A stretch of DNA of 64,000 nucleotides from Rubrivivax sp. (GCA_022842595.1 JALHPF010000021.1:1-64000), one strand, 5' to 3'. Counted from the first letter of the stretch, positions 17,197 to 25,477 are shown. Made by a program: numbers and translations. The notes: generated by a model from the sequence alone, not told the origin.

Positions 17197-17577
17197 TCAG
17201 GTGGGCGTGGGCGTGCCGGCCATGCGGTCGTACTTCAGGAAGTACTTGCGCGCCAGCGCCACCAGCTGGGCTTCGGTGGGGTGGTCGGTGGTCTCGTATG
17301 CCACCACCTGCTTGGCGGTTTCAGGGCGATGCTTCTTGGCGTAATGCTCGAAATCGGCGATGCCGGTGCTCGGGCCGGTGACCAGCACTTCGCTGATGCC
17401 GGCCAGTGCGTCACAGACCTCGCCGAAGAACTCGTGTTCGGTGCGCACGCTGCTGCCATGCTGCTTCGTGTGGCGGGTGGAGGCCTTCACCTTCTGCGCC
17501 TGCACATGCTCTTCGTCGAACTGCAGGATCTGGGCGCTGTGGTGGTCGATGGCAACGACGGCGTGAAACAGGGTCAT
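17197..17577 (-). CDS. Release-factor-like 'translational machinery' small protein
   Basis: A 126-residue protein of a family commonly annotated as translational machinery protein. The start MTLFHAVVAIDHHSAQILQF, the middle EVLVTGPSTGIADFEHYAKK and the ending VVAYETTDHPTEAQLVALARKYF resemble bacterial relatives of the archaeal/eukaryotic release factor 1 central domain. No GGQ motif is visible, so peptide release is not implied; ribosome association is only suggested by the family name. The ATG at 17577 was chosen over the long upstream extension. It lies downstream of the DksA-type zinc finger gene on the same strand, 46 bases away. Confidence 0.7.
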   Translation of the reverse strand: MTLFHAVVAIDHHSAQILQFDEEHVQAQKVKASTRHTKQHGSSVRTEHEFFGEVCDALAGISEVLVTGPSTGIADFEHYAKKHRPETAKQVVAYETTDHPTEAQLVALARKYFLKYDRMAGTPTPT

Positions 17578-17623
17578 GGGGTAGGTCCTTGGAATGTGGA
17601 AAAGGGGTATGGGTCGGCCAGGC

Positions 17624-18016
17624 TCAGGCCGGGGTCCTGCGACCGGTGGCCTGGGCTTCGTGGGCGCTTTCGCAGCCCACGCAGCGCAATGCCCAGGCTT
17701 CGACCTTGAGCCGGTCGAAAGGGATATCTTCGCCGCAATCGACGCACACGCCGTAATCGGGCGAGTGCACACGCTTCAGAGCCTGGCTGACTGCGCCGAG
17801 TTCCTGGGTCTCCATGTCGGTGACGGCCAGGTCGGTGGCGCGCGCGTTTTCGCGCTGCGGTGCGTCGTCACCGTCCTGCAAAAGCACCTCGCGTGCATGG
17901 GCCACACGCGACAGGCCGTCGTGGTGCTCGGCCAGGCGGCGGTCCAGTTCGTGCTGTCGCTGAACCAGGGCGGCTTCGAGCAGGGCGCGCTGCCCGGCGG
18001 TGAGATGGGTGGTCAT
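17624..18016 (-). CDS. TraR/DksA-type zinc finger protein
   Basis: A 130-residue protein with a helical N-terminal half (QRALLEAALVQRQHELDRRL) and a C-terminal four-cysteine zinc finger, CVDC at the first pair and CVGC at the second, in the context YGVCVDCGEDIPFDRL. This is the DksA/TraR layout, but the protein is shorter than DksA and lacks its coiled-coil tip with paired aspartates. Such proteins bind RNA polymerase's secondary channel, often under stress. Start at 18016. It is probably co-transcribed with the release-factor-like gene downstream. Confidence 0.82.
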   Translation of the reverse strand: MTTHLTAGQRALLEAALVQRQHELDRRLAEHHDGLSRVAHAREVLLQDGDDAPQRENARATDLAVTDMETQELGAVSQALKRVHSPDYGVCVDCGEDIPFDRLKVEAWALRCVGCESAHEAQATGRRTPA

Positions 18017-18143
18017 GGGTGGCCTCTCCGAAAATGGGCGGTGTCGCCATCGACAACCCGCATCGCCATCATGCGCCTTGCCGGTGATGCACGCCTTGCG
18101 TTGCGTCAAGCGCCCTGCACCGGGGGGCCGGGGGCACCTGCTG

Positions 18144-18884
18144 CTAGACCAGGTCCAGTTCCGGGTAGCGCCGGAAGATGCCTGTTTCGTTGAACGGGAT
18201 GCGCCTTTCACTCGCCAGGTAGGCCGCCACCCTCGGCAACGCGGCCACACGCTCGTGCAGGTCGCGCAGCGAAGGCTTGCCGCGCAGGGCACGCTGCGCA
18301 GCATTCGGGAAGGCGTATTGCAGGCCTTCGACCAGTTGGAACAGCGACAGGTCGGCATAACTGAGCCTGCCGCCCACCAGCCAGCGCGGGCCCGCCGGGT
18401 TGTGCTTCACGAGGTGGTCGAACCAGACCAGGAACTTCGGCATGCGGTCACTGCAGAACGCCAGGGCGCGGCGCTTCGCCTCGGGTTTCTGGTCCTCGTA
18501 GTGCAGGTTGACGTCGACCGGGTGGTGGGTGTCGTGGGCCTCGGTCACCAGGTCGGCAATGGTCAGCTGGATCTGCAGCGTCCACACCCGCGCCTGTTCG
18601 CTGCGTGCCACCAGTTTCAGCTCAGGGCCCAGGTACTGCAGGATGGCCGCCGTCTGGCCGACGACGAACTTGCCGTCTCGCAGGTAGGGCGGTGCCAACG
18701 GGCGGTGCGGGTCGTCGGGACCATCCAGGCCGGCCAGGCCGCGCAGCAGCGCGGGCAGGCCCTGGCCGGCGTCTTCGCGGCCACGGGCAATGTCGACATA
18801 GGGCGCACCGGCGGCTTCCAGTGCCAGCCGCACGAATTCCCCGCGACCCTGCAGCGTGGGCCAGTAGTACAGCTCGTAGGCCAT
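18144..18884 (-). CDS. Glutathione S-transferase family protein
   Basis: A 246-residue cytosolic protein with the GST fold. The N-terminal thioredoxin-like domain begins YELYYWPTLQGRGEFVRLALEAAG, the form seen in alpha/mu/sigma-like GSTs with Tyr as likely activating residue. The glutathione contact region is VVGQTAAILQYL, with Gln-Thr in place of the usual Glu-Ser, which may weaken binding. The all-helical C-terminal domain ends near GIFRRYPELDLV. A BLUF photosensor gene lies 16 bases upstream on the same strand, so the two may form an operon. The substrate is unknown. Confidence 0.82.
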   Translation of the reverse strand: MAYELYYWPTLQGRGEFVRLALEAAGAPYVDIARGREDAGQGLPALLRGLAGLDGPDDPHRPLAPPYLRDGKFVVGQTAAILQYLGPELKLVARSEQARVWTLQIQLTIADLVTEAHDTHHPVDVNLHYEDQKPEAKRRALAFCSDRMPKFLVWFDHLVKHNPAGPRWLVGGRLSYADLSLFQLVEGLQYAFPNAAQRALRGKPSLRDLHERVAALPRVAAYLASERRIPFNETGIFRRYPELDLV

Positions 18885-18900
18885 GGTGGCGGGCGGCCGC

Positions 18901-19323
18901 TCAGGCGACCACGGTCTTGATCGGGTGGCCCGAGGCGATCAGCTCGTCCAGCCGCGCCAGCAGCACCCGGCCCGGCGTGGCGTAGGGGTCGAAGTCGGGA
19001 TGCTGCATCTGCACCCGCGGGTCGCGCTCGGACAGCACCACATGGGCCATCGACCAGCGGCCGAAACGGCGCTGTTCGATGTCGTCCAGCAGCAGCAGGT
19101 CGACATCGTGGTGCCGTGGGTCCTGCAGGATCTTTCGATAAAGCCGGTTGACTACGCCACGCTCGCCTTCGAGCGCCTGGATGAAGAAACCCTGGCCCTG
19201 GCACAGCACTCCGGTGATGCCGTTCTGCGAATTGAAGCCCTGCGCCGAAGCCAGGATGGAACTGGTCATGGTGGTCGTTTGCGGACCGACGGACCGGCTC
19301 AGGTAGAGCATGCGGATGAGCAT
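18901..19323 (-). CDS. BLUF-domain blue-light sensor, single domain
   Basis: A 140-residue flavin photoreceptor of the short BLUF type. The light-sensing residues match AppA in identity and spacing: Tyr7, Asn31, Gln49, Trp90 and Met92 (Tyr to Asn 24, to Gln 42, to Trp 83, to Met 85 residues). GITGVL and FIQALEGE are the family's core motifs. A C-terminal helical cap of about 40 residues follows, with no output domain, so it must signal through a partner protein. A GST gene follows 16 bases downstream. Functional photochemistry is very likely from the residues; the output is unknown. Confidence 0.92.
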   Translation of the reverse strand: MLIRMLYLSRSVGPQTTTMTSSILASAQGFNSQNGITGVLCQGQGFFIQALEGERGVVNRLYRKILQDPRHHDVDLLLLDDIEQRRFGRWSMAHVVLSERDPRVQMQHPDFDPYATPGRVLLARLDELIASGHPIKTVVA

Positions 19324-19386
19324 CGATGGGTTCTTGGCTGCGGGCAGGAGCGCAGCGGCAGTTTAGCCAGACCCGTACCATCTGGA

Positions 19387-19662
19387 ATGCCCACGACGAT
19401 GCCCCTGCTCGACGCCGCTGCGGTTTCCCGCGTCATCGAGATGGCCTGGGAGGACCGAACGCCCTTCGAGGCCATCCGCACCCAGTTCGGGCTGGACGAA
19501 AGCGCGGTCTGCACACTGATGCGCCAGCAGCTGAAAGCCGGTTCCTACCGCTTGTGGCGGCAACGCGTGCAAGGCCGCAAGACCAAGCATGCGGCGCTGC
19601 GGCTGGCCGGCATGCGTGGCGGCGCGCGCCACCAGGCCCGCCACCGGCCACGGCAGCGCTGA
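19387..19662 (+). CDS. TIGR03643-type conserved small protein
   Basis: A 91-residue protein containing MAWEDRTPFEAIRTQFGL and LMRQQLKAGSYRLWRQRVQGRKTKH, which match the TIGR03643 family (DUF2805-like) of unknown function. The basic C-terminal end and helix-turn-helix-like middle suggest nucleic-acid contact, but this is not established. A second in-frame ATG lies 15 bases downstream. It is divergent from the BLUF gene with 63 bases between. Confidence 0.72.
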   Translation: MPTTMPLLDAAAVSRVIEMAWEDRTPFEAIRTQFGLDESAVCTLMRQQLKAGSYRLWRQRVQGRKTKHAALRLAGMRGGARHQARHRPRQR

Positions 19663-19670
19663 AGGCCCAT

Positions 19671-20744
19671 TCAGGCCAGGCTGGCCGAGCCCAGAGAAAC
19701 GCCCATGCCGCGCGCGGCCTGAAGCAGCTCGTGCCCGGGCGGCACCGTGCGGTTGCGGCCCGCCACCTCGGACAGCGGCACGCTCACGCAGACGTCGCCC
19801 TGCAGCGCCACCATGCAGCCGGTCCGGCCGGCATGCAGCAGCTGCGCGGCATGCCAGCCGAAGCGCGTGGCCAGCACACGGTCGTAGGCGGTGGGCGAGC
19901 CGCCGCGCTGCACATGGCCGAGCAGGGTGGTGCGCACCTCGCTGGCCACGAGTGGCTGCAGCTGCTGCTGCAGCCAGTGGCCGACACCCCCCAGGCGCAG
20001 CGGGTCGGGGCTGTCGGCCAGGGTGGCCTGCACCGTCATCGCGCCGCCTTGCGCGTGGGCCCCTTCGGCGATGGCCACCAGCGTCGCCAGGCCGCGCTCT
20101 TCGCGCCGGCGGCAATGTTCGGCCACGGCCTGCACGCTGAAGGGCAGTTCGGGAATGAGGATGACGTCGGCACCGCCGGCCATGCCGCCTTCCAGCGCGA
20201 TCCAGCCGGCATAGCGGCCCATGGTCTCGGCGATCATCACGCGGCTGTGGCTGCGCGCCGTGGTGCCCAGCCGGTCCAGGGCCTCGCTGACCACGGCCAC
20301 CGCACTGTCGAAACCGAAGGTGCGGTCGGTGAGGGCCAGGTCGTTGTCGATGGTCTTGGGCACACCCACCACCGGCAGGCCCAGCCCGGAAAACCGGTGG
20401 GCGATGGCCATGGTGCCGTCACCGCCGATGGCCACCAGCGCGTCCAGCCCCAGTTCGGCGGCATAGGCCATGGCCTGGGCCGAGACGTCGGCGCCGCCGG
20501 CAGCGAAGTAGTGGAACGGATCGCAGCGGTTGTGCGTGCCCAGGATGGTGCCGCCTTCGGCCACGATGCCGGCCACGGCGTCACGTTGCAGCGGCTGCAC
20601 GTCACGCGTGAGCAGCCCCAGGAAGCCGCGGCGGATGCCGGTGACGCGGGTGCCGGGTTCGCTGGTCAGCGCCAGCGTGACGGCGCGGATGACGGCGTTC
20701 AGGCCAGGACAGTCGCCGCCGCCGGTGAGGATGGCTATGTGCAT
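19671..20744 (-). CDS. 6-phosphofructokinase (group III type)
   Basis: A 357-residue glycolytic enzyme phosphorylating fructose 6-phosphate. The nucleotide loop LTGGGDCPGLNAVIR is at the N-terminus, GGDGT at residues 107-111, and the catalytic PKTIDND at 129-135. ATP-specific enzymes usually have Gly in the GGDG position and Gly before TIDND, while PPi enzymes have Asp and Lys. This one has the mixed Gly plus Lys pair, seen in some actinobacterial ATP enzymes. The phosphate donor is therefore undecided. It is monocistronic, convergent with the TIGR03643 gene with 8 bases between. Confidence 0.88.
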   Translation of the reverse strand: MHIAILTGGGDCPGLNAVIRAVTLALTSEPGTRVTGIRRGFLGLLTRDVQPLQRDAVAGIVAEGGTILGTHNRCDPFHYFAAGGADVSAQAMAYAAELGLDALVAIGGDGTMAIAHRFSGLGLPVVGVPKTIDNDLALTDRTFGFDSAVAVVSEALDRLGTTARSHSRVMIAETMGRYAGWIALEGGMAGGADVILIPELPFSVQAVAEHCRRREERGLATLVAIAEGAHAQGGAMTVQATLADSPDPLRLGGVGHWLQQQLQPLVASEVRTTLLGHVQRGGSPTAYDRVLATRFGWHAAQLLHAGRTGCMVALQGDVCVSVPLSEVAGRNRTVPPGHELLQAARGMGVSLGSASLA

Positions 20745-20930
20745 GGGCCGATGATTCCAGAGCCGCCCCGGCCCTGGCCTTGCGCCTGATCAAGCCGGGC
20801 CGATGGCGCCACCCGCCGGGCCGCGGGCGCGATGTTGAGGTTTACCCCTAGTACGAAACAAAAGGTGCCGACGCTCTGTGGGCCAGGTCGCCGTCCGGCA
20901 GCCTGAACACCCACCCCAACTGGAGATCCC

Positions 20931-21668
20931 ATGCGCACACTTCTTCTCGGCACCTTGCTTGCCCTCGGTACCGTCGCCTCGGCCTCGGCCGCCGTCAATT
21001 GCGCCAGCTTCCCCAACAACACCATCAACAGCTTCGTCAATGACGATGTCGAGGCCGTGGGCATCACCTGCACCATCGGGCCGTCGGGCTCGGTCAACGG
21101 CAACCTCACACAAAGCGGCGACGGCGACCTCGTGATCAACGGCCGCATCAACGGCGGCGTCAGCGAGTCCGGCCTCGGCAACGTGATCGTCAACCGCGGT
21201 GCGTCGGTCGGCGGTGATGTCTCCGAAGCCGAAGGCGGCAACGTGGCCGTGCGCGGTGGCGCAGGGATCGAAGGCGTGATCGAAGAATCCGGCGACGGCT
21301 CGGTGAACGTCACCGTCGACGTGCCCGGCCTGGTAAAGGGCAACGTCTACGAAAACGGCAATGGCGGTGTCACCATCAGCGCACTGGCCGGCAGCTACGA
21401 AGGCTCGGTCGTGGAAACCGGCGCTGGCGCTGTACTGGTTCGGGTGAGCTTCGGCCAGTCCTTCAAGGGCGACATCGAGGAAAGCGACGGCGGCGGCGTG
21501 ACGGTCAACGTCGACGGCTTCTTCGAAGGCAACCTGCGCGAACAAGGCGTGGGCAACGTCGTCACCAGCGGCGCCGGCGTTTTCAAGGGCAACTCGGAAC
21601 ACCAGCTGCTGGGCACCTGCACCAACACCATCGTCAACTTCCAAGGCGCGGTCTGCAATCTGCTGTGA
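20931..21668 (+). CDS. Secreted beta-solenoid repeat protein, eight ~20-residue repeats
   Basis: A 245-residue secreted protein I cannot place in a named family. A signal peptide (MRTLLLGTLLALGTVASASA) is followed by a mature protein from about residue 21. Residues 57-219 are eight tandem units of 19-22 residues, each of the form G-x-hydrophobic-x-E-x-G-x-G-x-V-x-V, for example GDVSEAEGGNVAVRG and GDIEESDGGGVTVNV. Such repeats form a right-handed beta helix, as in bactofilins, but those are cytoplasmic. Four cysteines cap the ends (24, 47 and 230, 242), likely as disulfides. A GGAG site lies six bases before the ATG. It has its own promoter region and no operon partner. Confidence 0.72.
   Translation: MRTLLLGTLLALGTVASASAAVNCASFPNNTINSFVNDDVEAVGITCTIGPSGSVNGNLTQSGDGDLVINGRINGGVSESGLGNVIVNRGASVGGDVSEAEGGNVAVRGGAGIEGVIEESGDGSVNVTVDVPGLVKGNVYENGNGGVTISALAGSYEGSVVETGAGAVLVRVSFGQSFKGDIEESDGGGVTVNVDGFFEGNLREQGVGNVVTSGAGVFKGNSEHQLLGTCTNTIVNFQGAVCNLL
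21099..21587 (+). repeat. Coding repeat, eight beta-helix units
   Basis: The DNA encodes eight consecutive units starting at residues 57, 76, 95, 115, 137, 158, 180 and 200. Codons differ between units, so the array is old or under protein-level selection and not a recent DNA duplication. Confidence 0.7.
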
Positions 21669-21926
21669 GCTTTTGCCCAGACCGCGAGCTCACCGGCGCG
21701 CGGCTGGGTCCAGTGGCTGCCGGGCGGATTTTGGTTGGCCGGTGGCCTGTGGTTGTTGCTTGCGGCCGTCAGCGCGCCGGGCGACGGCAACGGCCATGCC
21801 AGGATCGCCGGGCGGGTGTTGGGCCAGGCGGCCTGGGTGCCATCGTTGTGGGCGCGGTGATCTTGGGCATGGCCGTGTTCCGCCGCAACGAGCCTCCTGC
21901 TCGGAGCGCCAGACCCGCTCGGGGCA
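21669..21926 (+). other. Intergenic region with remnant-like membrane reading frames
   Basis: There is no intact gene. In the same frame as the solenoid gene, directly after its TGA, about 60 codons stay open and read WLPGGFWLAGGLWLLLAAV, a good membrane segment. Near 21830 a second hydrophobic segment (GAIVVGAVILGMAVFRR) continues in another frame. Together they look like a two-helix membrane protein broken by a frameshift, or a chance reading. No good start or ribosome site is seen. Confidence 0.3.
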
Positions 21927-23036
21927 TCAATTCGAGTTCAGCGCCGCAAACACCACCACCAGCAGACACACCAGCAGCACCGCCAACGTGATCTTGATCG
22001 CTGAAAACGGCCGGTCGCCTTCGACCTCGCCGCTCTGGCCGTTCACCACCACCTGGTAGGGCTTGCCGCCGAAGCGGTAGCTGCCGATCCACACCGGCAG
22101 CAGCAAGTGCTTGAAGCGGATGTCGTCGACCACCGTCTGGCGGCCGTGGATGCGTTGCTGGTCGCCGCCGATGTCACGGCGGATGGCGTTGTCGATCGCA
22201 CCCTGCATGCGCCCGCGCGCTTCGGCGAAGCCTTGTTCCAGGCCCTGGCGATAGACCTCGACGCTGAAACCGGCCATCAGGTCGGGCGCCGGCGGGCGCA
22301 GCGCGGCCAGGTTCCAGTCACCCAGCACCCGCGCCAGGTGCGCCGGGATCGACGGCGAACCCACCACCAGGATGTCGTCGAACGCCACCTGCACCGCGCC
22401 GGCGGCTGGCGACCAGTCCACCACCGTCCGGCGCGTGTCGGCATTGCCGCGCTGGTCTTCCACCTGGCGCTGGACGCCCCGTTCGCCGCGGTAGGTGGTG
22501 AGCGTGCTGGCGTCGTAGGTCCACCAGGGCAGGTAGACGCCGTGGATGCCGTCGGCCTGGCTGACGCTGCTCTTCAGCGCATTCGGCGCGAACCATCGGC
22601 TGCCCACCCAGCGTGCGAAGACCTGCTGCGCGGCCTGGCGGTCCAGTGCAAAAGGCAGCAAGGCCTGCGGCTGGATGAGTCGTTCCACATGCGCCTGGTC
22701 CAGCAGCAGCGGCGTGGCGCAGAAGGCGCAGCGGTCGCCGACCACATGGCCTTCGAAACGCGTCTGTGCCCCGCAACCCGGGCAGTCGACGACATGAGCC
22801 TCCAGGCTGGGCTCGCGCGCGGCGAGGCGGCGCAGGGCGTCGAGGTAGTCCTGTTCCTGCAGGGCCTGGGCCTGGGCGTCGGCGGTGGGTGGGGGCAGCA
22901 CCCGGGCGTGGCCGCAGGCGGCGCAGGCCAGGGCGCTGCGCCCGGGGTCGAAGGCCATGCTGGCGCCGCAGCCGGGGCAGGGGAAGGCCTGCGGGCCGGC
23001 GGGGCGGGGGGTGGCCTCGGGGGTGACGGTGGTCAT
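21927..23036 (-). CDS. Zinc-ribbon protein with C-terminal membrane anchor
   Basis: A 369-residue protein, often annotated in databases as a primosomal-protein-like or TFIIB-type zinc finger protein, but without helicase motifs. Two zinc ribbons lie near the N-terminus: CPGCGASMAF with CAACGHAR, and CPGCGAQTRF with CAFCATPL. The middle contains LPWWTYDASTLTTYRGERG and a long beta-rich region. The C-terminus has one hydrophobic anchor (IKITLAVLLVCLLVVVFAAL). This suggests a cytoplasmic zinc-binding domain tethered to the inner membrane. The ATG at 23036 starts just before the first ribbon. The function is unknown. Confidence 0.72.
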   Translation of the reverse strand: MTTVTPEATPRPAGPQAFPCPGCGASMAFDPGRSALACAACGHARVLPPPTADAQAQALQEQDYLDALRRLAAREPSLEAHVVDCPGCGAQTRFEGHVVGDRCAFCATPLLLDQAHVERLIQPQALLPFALDRQAAQQVFARWVGSRWFAPNALKSSVSQADGIHGVYLPWWTYDASTLTTYRGERGVQRQVEDQRGNADTRRTVVDWSPAAGAVQVAFDDILVVGSPSIPAHLARVLGDWNLAALRPPAPDLMAGFSVEVYRQGLEQGFAEARGRMQGAIDNAIRRDIGGDQQRIHGRQTVVDDIRFKHLLLPVWIGSYRFGGKPYQVVVNGQSGEVEGDRPFSAIKITLAVLLVCLLVVVFAALNSN

Positions 23037-23085
23037 CGGGCTGGAGTGTGCCCAAAGCTCTGGGTGCTTCGTGGCCGCAGGTTCG

Positions 23086-23418
23086 TCAGGCCTGCCATAC
23101 ACCGAAGCCCGTTTCGCGCAGGTGGATGGCCAGTTCGACTTCCATGTCCCTGGCGGCGTCGTAGGGCATCGGGTTGTAGACCTCGTACAAGCCCGGCAGC
23201 AGGCGCAGGCCGTAGGCCTGGACGAAGCGGTTGGCCTGGATCCCGGCCTTGTGGCGGTCGAAGCGCAGGTCGGGATCGAGGCCGGTCATGCCGACGTAGA
23301 CCAGGGGCTTGCGGTGTCGATAGTCGGGGTTCGATTTCCTGAACGACGGCTCGTTCCAGGCCGCGTCCGACAACTCCACCACATACACGTGGTGGTGGTG
23401 ATGGCGATCTCGGGTCAT
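23086..23418 (-). CDS. Small GIY-YIG-like protein
   Basis: A 110-residue protein whose core VYVVEL then LVYVGMTGLDPDLRFDRHKAG and RFVQAYGLRL resembles a degenerate GIY-YIG nuclease-like fold (VYV ... YVG in place of GIY ... YIG, with an Arg/His-containing helix after it). No clear catalytic Glu is seen, so nuclease activity is doubtful. A run of five His follows the N-terminal MTRDR. It lies upstream of the zinc-ribbon gene on the same strand, 49 bases away. It is a hypothetical protein with a tentative fold. Confidence 0.55.
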   Translation of the reverse strand: MTRDRHHHHHVYVVELSDAAWNEPSFRKSNPDYRHRKPLVYVGMTGLDPDLRFDRHKAGIQANRFVQAYGLRLLPGLYEVYNPMPYDAARDMEVELAIHLRETGFGVWQA

Positions 23419-23617
23419 GGGCCGGTTTCTCCACTGCACGGACCGGCGAGGGTAGCGGAGCCTCGCCGCGGTCGCCTTGCCGCCACGAGGGGGACGCGCA
23501 CCAGGTCCTGGTTGCGGCTGGATTCCTGGGCACACCCGGCGGCATGAGGGCCATGATCGGAACCTCGTCGATCCGCAAGCCCGCGCGGCCGGCGCAACAG
23601 ACGAGAGGGGAGGTCTG

Positions 23618-24418
23618 ATGAGTGCGGTCGAGACCGCGGCGCTGCTGGGCCGGCATGCCCCCGTGCTGTTTGGCGCGATGCTGCTGGTGCTGCTCGCCGC
23701 GACCAGCGGCGGGTGGCTGTTGCTCCAGCGCGTGCGGGGGTGGTTTCCGCGCCCGGGCGATCTGCCGCCCGCTGTCTCCCTGGGTGCCTGGGCGGCATGC
23801 GGGCTGGCACTGATCGCCGCGGCCGGCTTCGTCTTCGTCGAGATGGTCGAGGCGATGGATGCCGACGAGGAACTGGGCGCGCTCGACGAGGCCTTCACCG
23901 CGGCACTGGGCGAATCGGTCGGCCGCGGCTGGCTGCTGTTTTTCAAGGGCCTGACGCATCTGGCCGATCCGGCGACGCTGGTCGCGCTGGGTGTCGTCGT
24001 CGCGATGCTGCTGCTGTGGCGCCGCCAGCCGGCCCTGGCGGCCGGCTGGTGCCTGGCACTGGCCGGCAACGCGCTGCTCAACCCCGCGCTCAAGCGCCTG
24101 TTCGAACGGGTGCGCCCACTGCACGAGCAGGGCCTGGTGCGCGAGGACGGCTTCAGCTTTCCCAGCGGACACAGCTCGGGCGCCGTCGTCGCCTACGGCA
24201 TGCTGGGCTACGTGTTGCTGCGCACGCTGCCGCCGCGCTGGCACCTCGCCGTGCTGCTGCTGATGCCGGCGCTGGTGTTCTCGATCGGCTCCAGCCGCGT
24301 CTTCCTGCAGGTGCACTACCCCAGCGATGTGCTGGCCGGCTTCGCCAGCGGCACCGCCTGGGCGGTCGTCTGCATCCTGGGCGCCGAGGGGCTGCGCCGG
24401 CGCAGGGCCTCAGCCTGA
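23618..24418 (+). CDS. PAP2-family membrane phosphatase
   Basis: A 266-residue membrane phosphatase with six or so hydrophobic segments. The three phosphatase motifs are complete: KRLFERVRP, FPSGHSSG, and SRVFLQVHYPSDVLAG with the catalytic His. Relatives dephosphorylate undecaprenyl pyrophosphate, phosphatidate or phosphatidylglycerol phosphate at the outer face of the inner membrane. The ATG at 23618 follows a strong ribosome site (AGGGGAGG). Its stop overlaps by nine bases the convergent gene at 24410. The exact lipid cannot be assigned. Confidence 0.87.
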   Translation: MSAVETAALLGRHAPVLFGAMLLVLLAATSGGWLLLQRVRGWFPRPGDLPPAVSLGAWAACGLALIAAAGFVFVEMVEAMDADEELGALDEAFTAALGESVGRGWLLFFKGLTHLADPATLVALGVVVAMLLLWRRQPALAAGWCLALAGNALLNPALKRLFERVRPLHEQGLVREDGFSFPSGHSSGAVVAYGMLGYVLLRTLPPRWHLAVLLLMPALVFSIGSSRVFLQVHYPSDVLAGFASGTAWAVVCILGAEGLRRRRASA

Positions 24419-25009
24419 CTTTTGCGGCGGTGCGGCCGATGCGGCGGCCGGCCTGAGGAGGCGGGCGATGTCGCCACCGCAGGCGCTGTGGTTCCTGGCG
24501 TATTCCTCGGGGCTGTCGAACCGCACCTGGGCCTGCATCAGGCGGTCGAGTTCCTGTCGGGCATAAGCCAGGACGGCGGCGGCGCTGCCTGCAGCCCACG
24601 GATACCGCAGCTCGCGGAACTGGCGCGCGATGTCGCGGTGAATGCGCACATGCGTCAGCTCATGGTCCATCACCCGGGCATAGGCACAGCTGCCAGGCTG
24701 GAACTCGCTGGCCACACGCAGCACCGGCTTGATGTAGTCCAGGCGCACGACGAGGCCCTGGCAGGTGGCCTGCGGCATCGACGCCAGGCGCGTCTCGACG
24801 ACGACATGGCCGAGCGGCGTGCCGGTGCTTCCCGGACCTGAGGTCGGAACCAGCTTGCGGAGTTCGGCGACCGACTTGGCGTTGTCCACCTCGGGGTCGG
24901 CAAACCAGCCGGCGCTGAAGCGGACAGGCTCGTCGCAGGCTTGCAGCGACGCAGCCTGGGCGTGCAGGCAGGCAACGATCGACAGCAACAGGGTCAGCGT
25001 GCTTCTCAT
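24410..25009 (-). CDS. Secreted HExxH protein, putative zinc metalloprotease-like
   Basis: A 199-residue secreted protein starting with a signal peptide (MRSTLTLLLSIVACLHAQAA). The centre holds HELTH at residues 116-120 in the context ARVMDHELTHVRIHRD, with another His at 124. This is the HExxH zinc signature of metallopeptidases. Cysteines at 25, 83 and 108 may form disulfides. A later acidic or His third ligand is not obvious. It overlaps the 3' end of the convergent PAP2 gene by nine bases. No family name was recognised, so proteolysis is a hypothesis. Confidence 0.65.
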   Translation of the reverse strand: MRSTLTLLLSIVACLHAQAASLQACDEPVRFSAGWFADPEVDNAKSVAELRKLVPTSGPGSTGTPLGHVVVETRLASMPQATCQGLVVRLDYIKPVLRVASEFQPGSCAYARVMDHELTHVRIHRDIARQFRELRYPWAAGSAAAVLAYARQELDRLMQAQVRFDSPEEYARNHSACGGDIARLLRPAAASAAPPQKSG

Positions 25010-25477
25010 GGGGGTCTGCACCTTTGTCGGCAGGATCGCGCCGCAGCTTGAGCCGACGCGATGGCCAAGCATCGCCTTGCGCCATGGCCGCGCAAGGTGG
25101 CGCCGAATGCGTCGTTGAACTGCCGCGTACGCACGGCCCATGCGCGGCCGAACATCGTGCCAGGTTGTGTCTCGGTGACGGCCGGGGACCAGGTCCGCGT
25201 GGTTTGTGCGACAGCGTACAGAACAGCCGCCACCAGGGGAGTAGGCTGAATCACCGCGTCGCGTGCGACGTCGATGGGGCCAGACGATGAAGAAGCAGAA
25301 CGCCCTGCGCCTGCGAACTCGGCGTCCGGCTCGACCCCGGATGGGCGCGCGGCCAGGCACGCAGTCTCAGGTTTCGCCACGGGCCCACTGGCCAGAGAGA
25401 AGTTCCTCCACATGCTGACGCATGTGATGTGTGAAGCGGGCGTGTTCGACACCCAGCGCCCACCCCGGAGAACCGTC
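25010..25477. other. Gene-free region upstream of divergent genes
   Basis: Between the start of the secreted HELTH protein (25009) and the DUF1328 gene (25478). Open frames exist on both strands but none has a ribosome site, a recognisable motif or a credible protein composition. It probably holds promoters for both genes. Nothing further could be identified. Confidence 0.5.

Noticed and set aside
21927..23036. PriA-like helicase
   Set aside because: Only zinc ribbons and a membrane anchor are present; there is no Walker A or helicase motif.
23086..23418. Engineered His tag
   Set aside because: The five His residues are followed directly by the conserved fold and belong to natural GC-rich DNA; there is no vector context.
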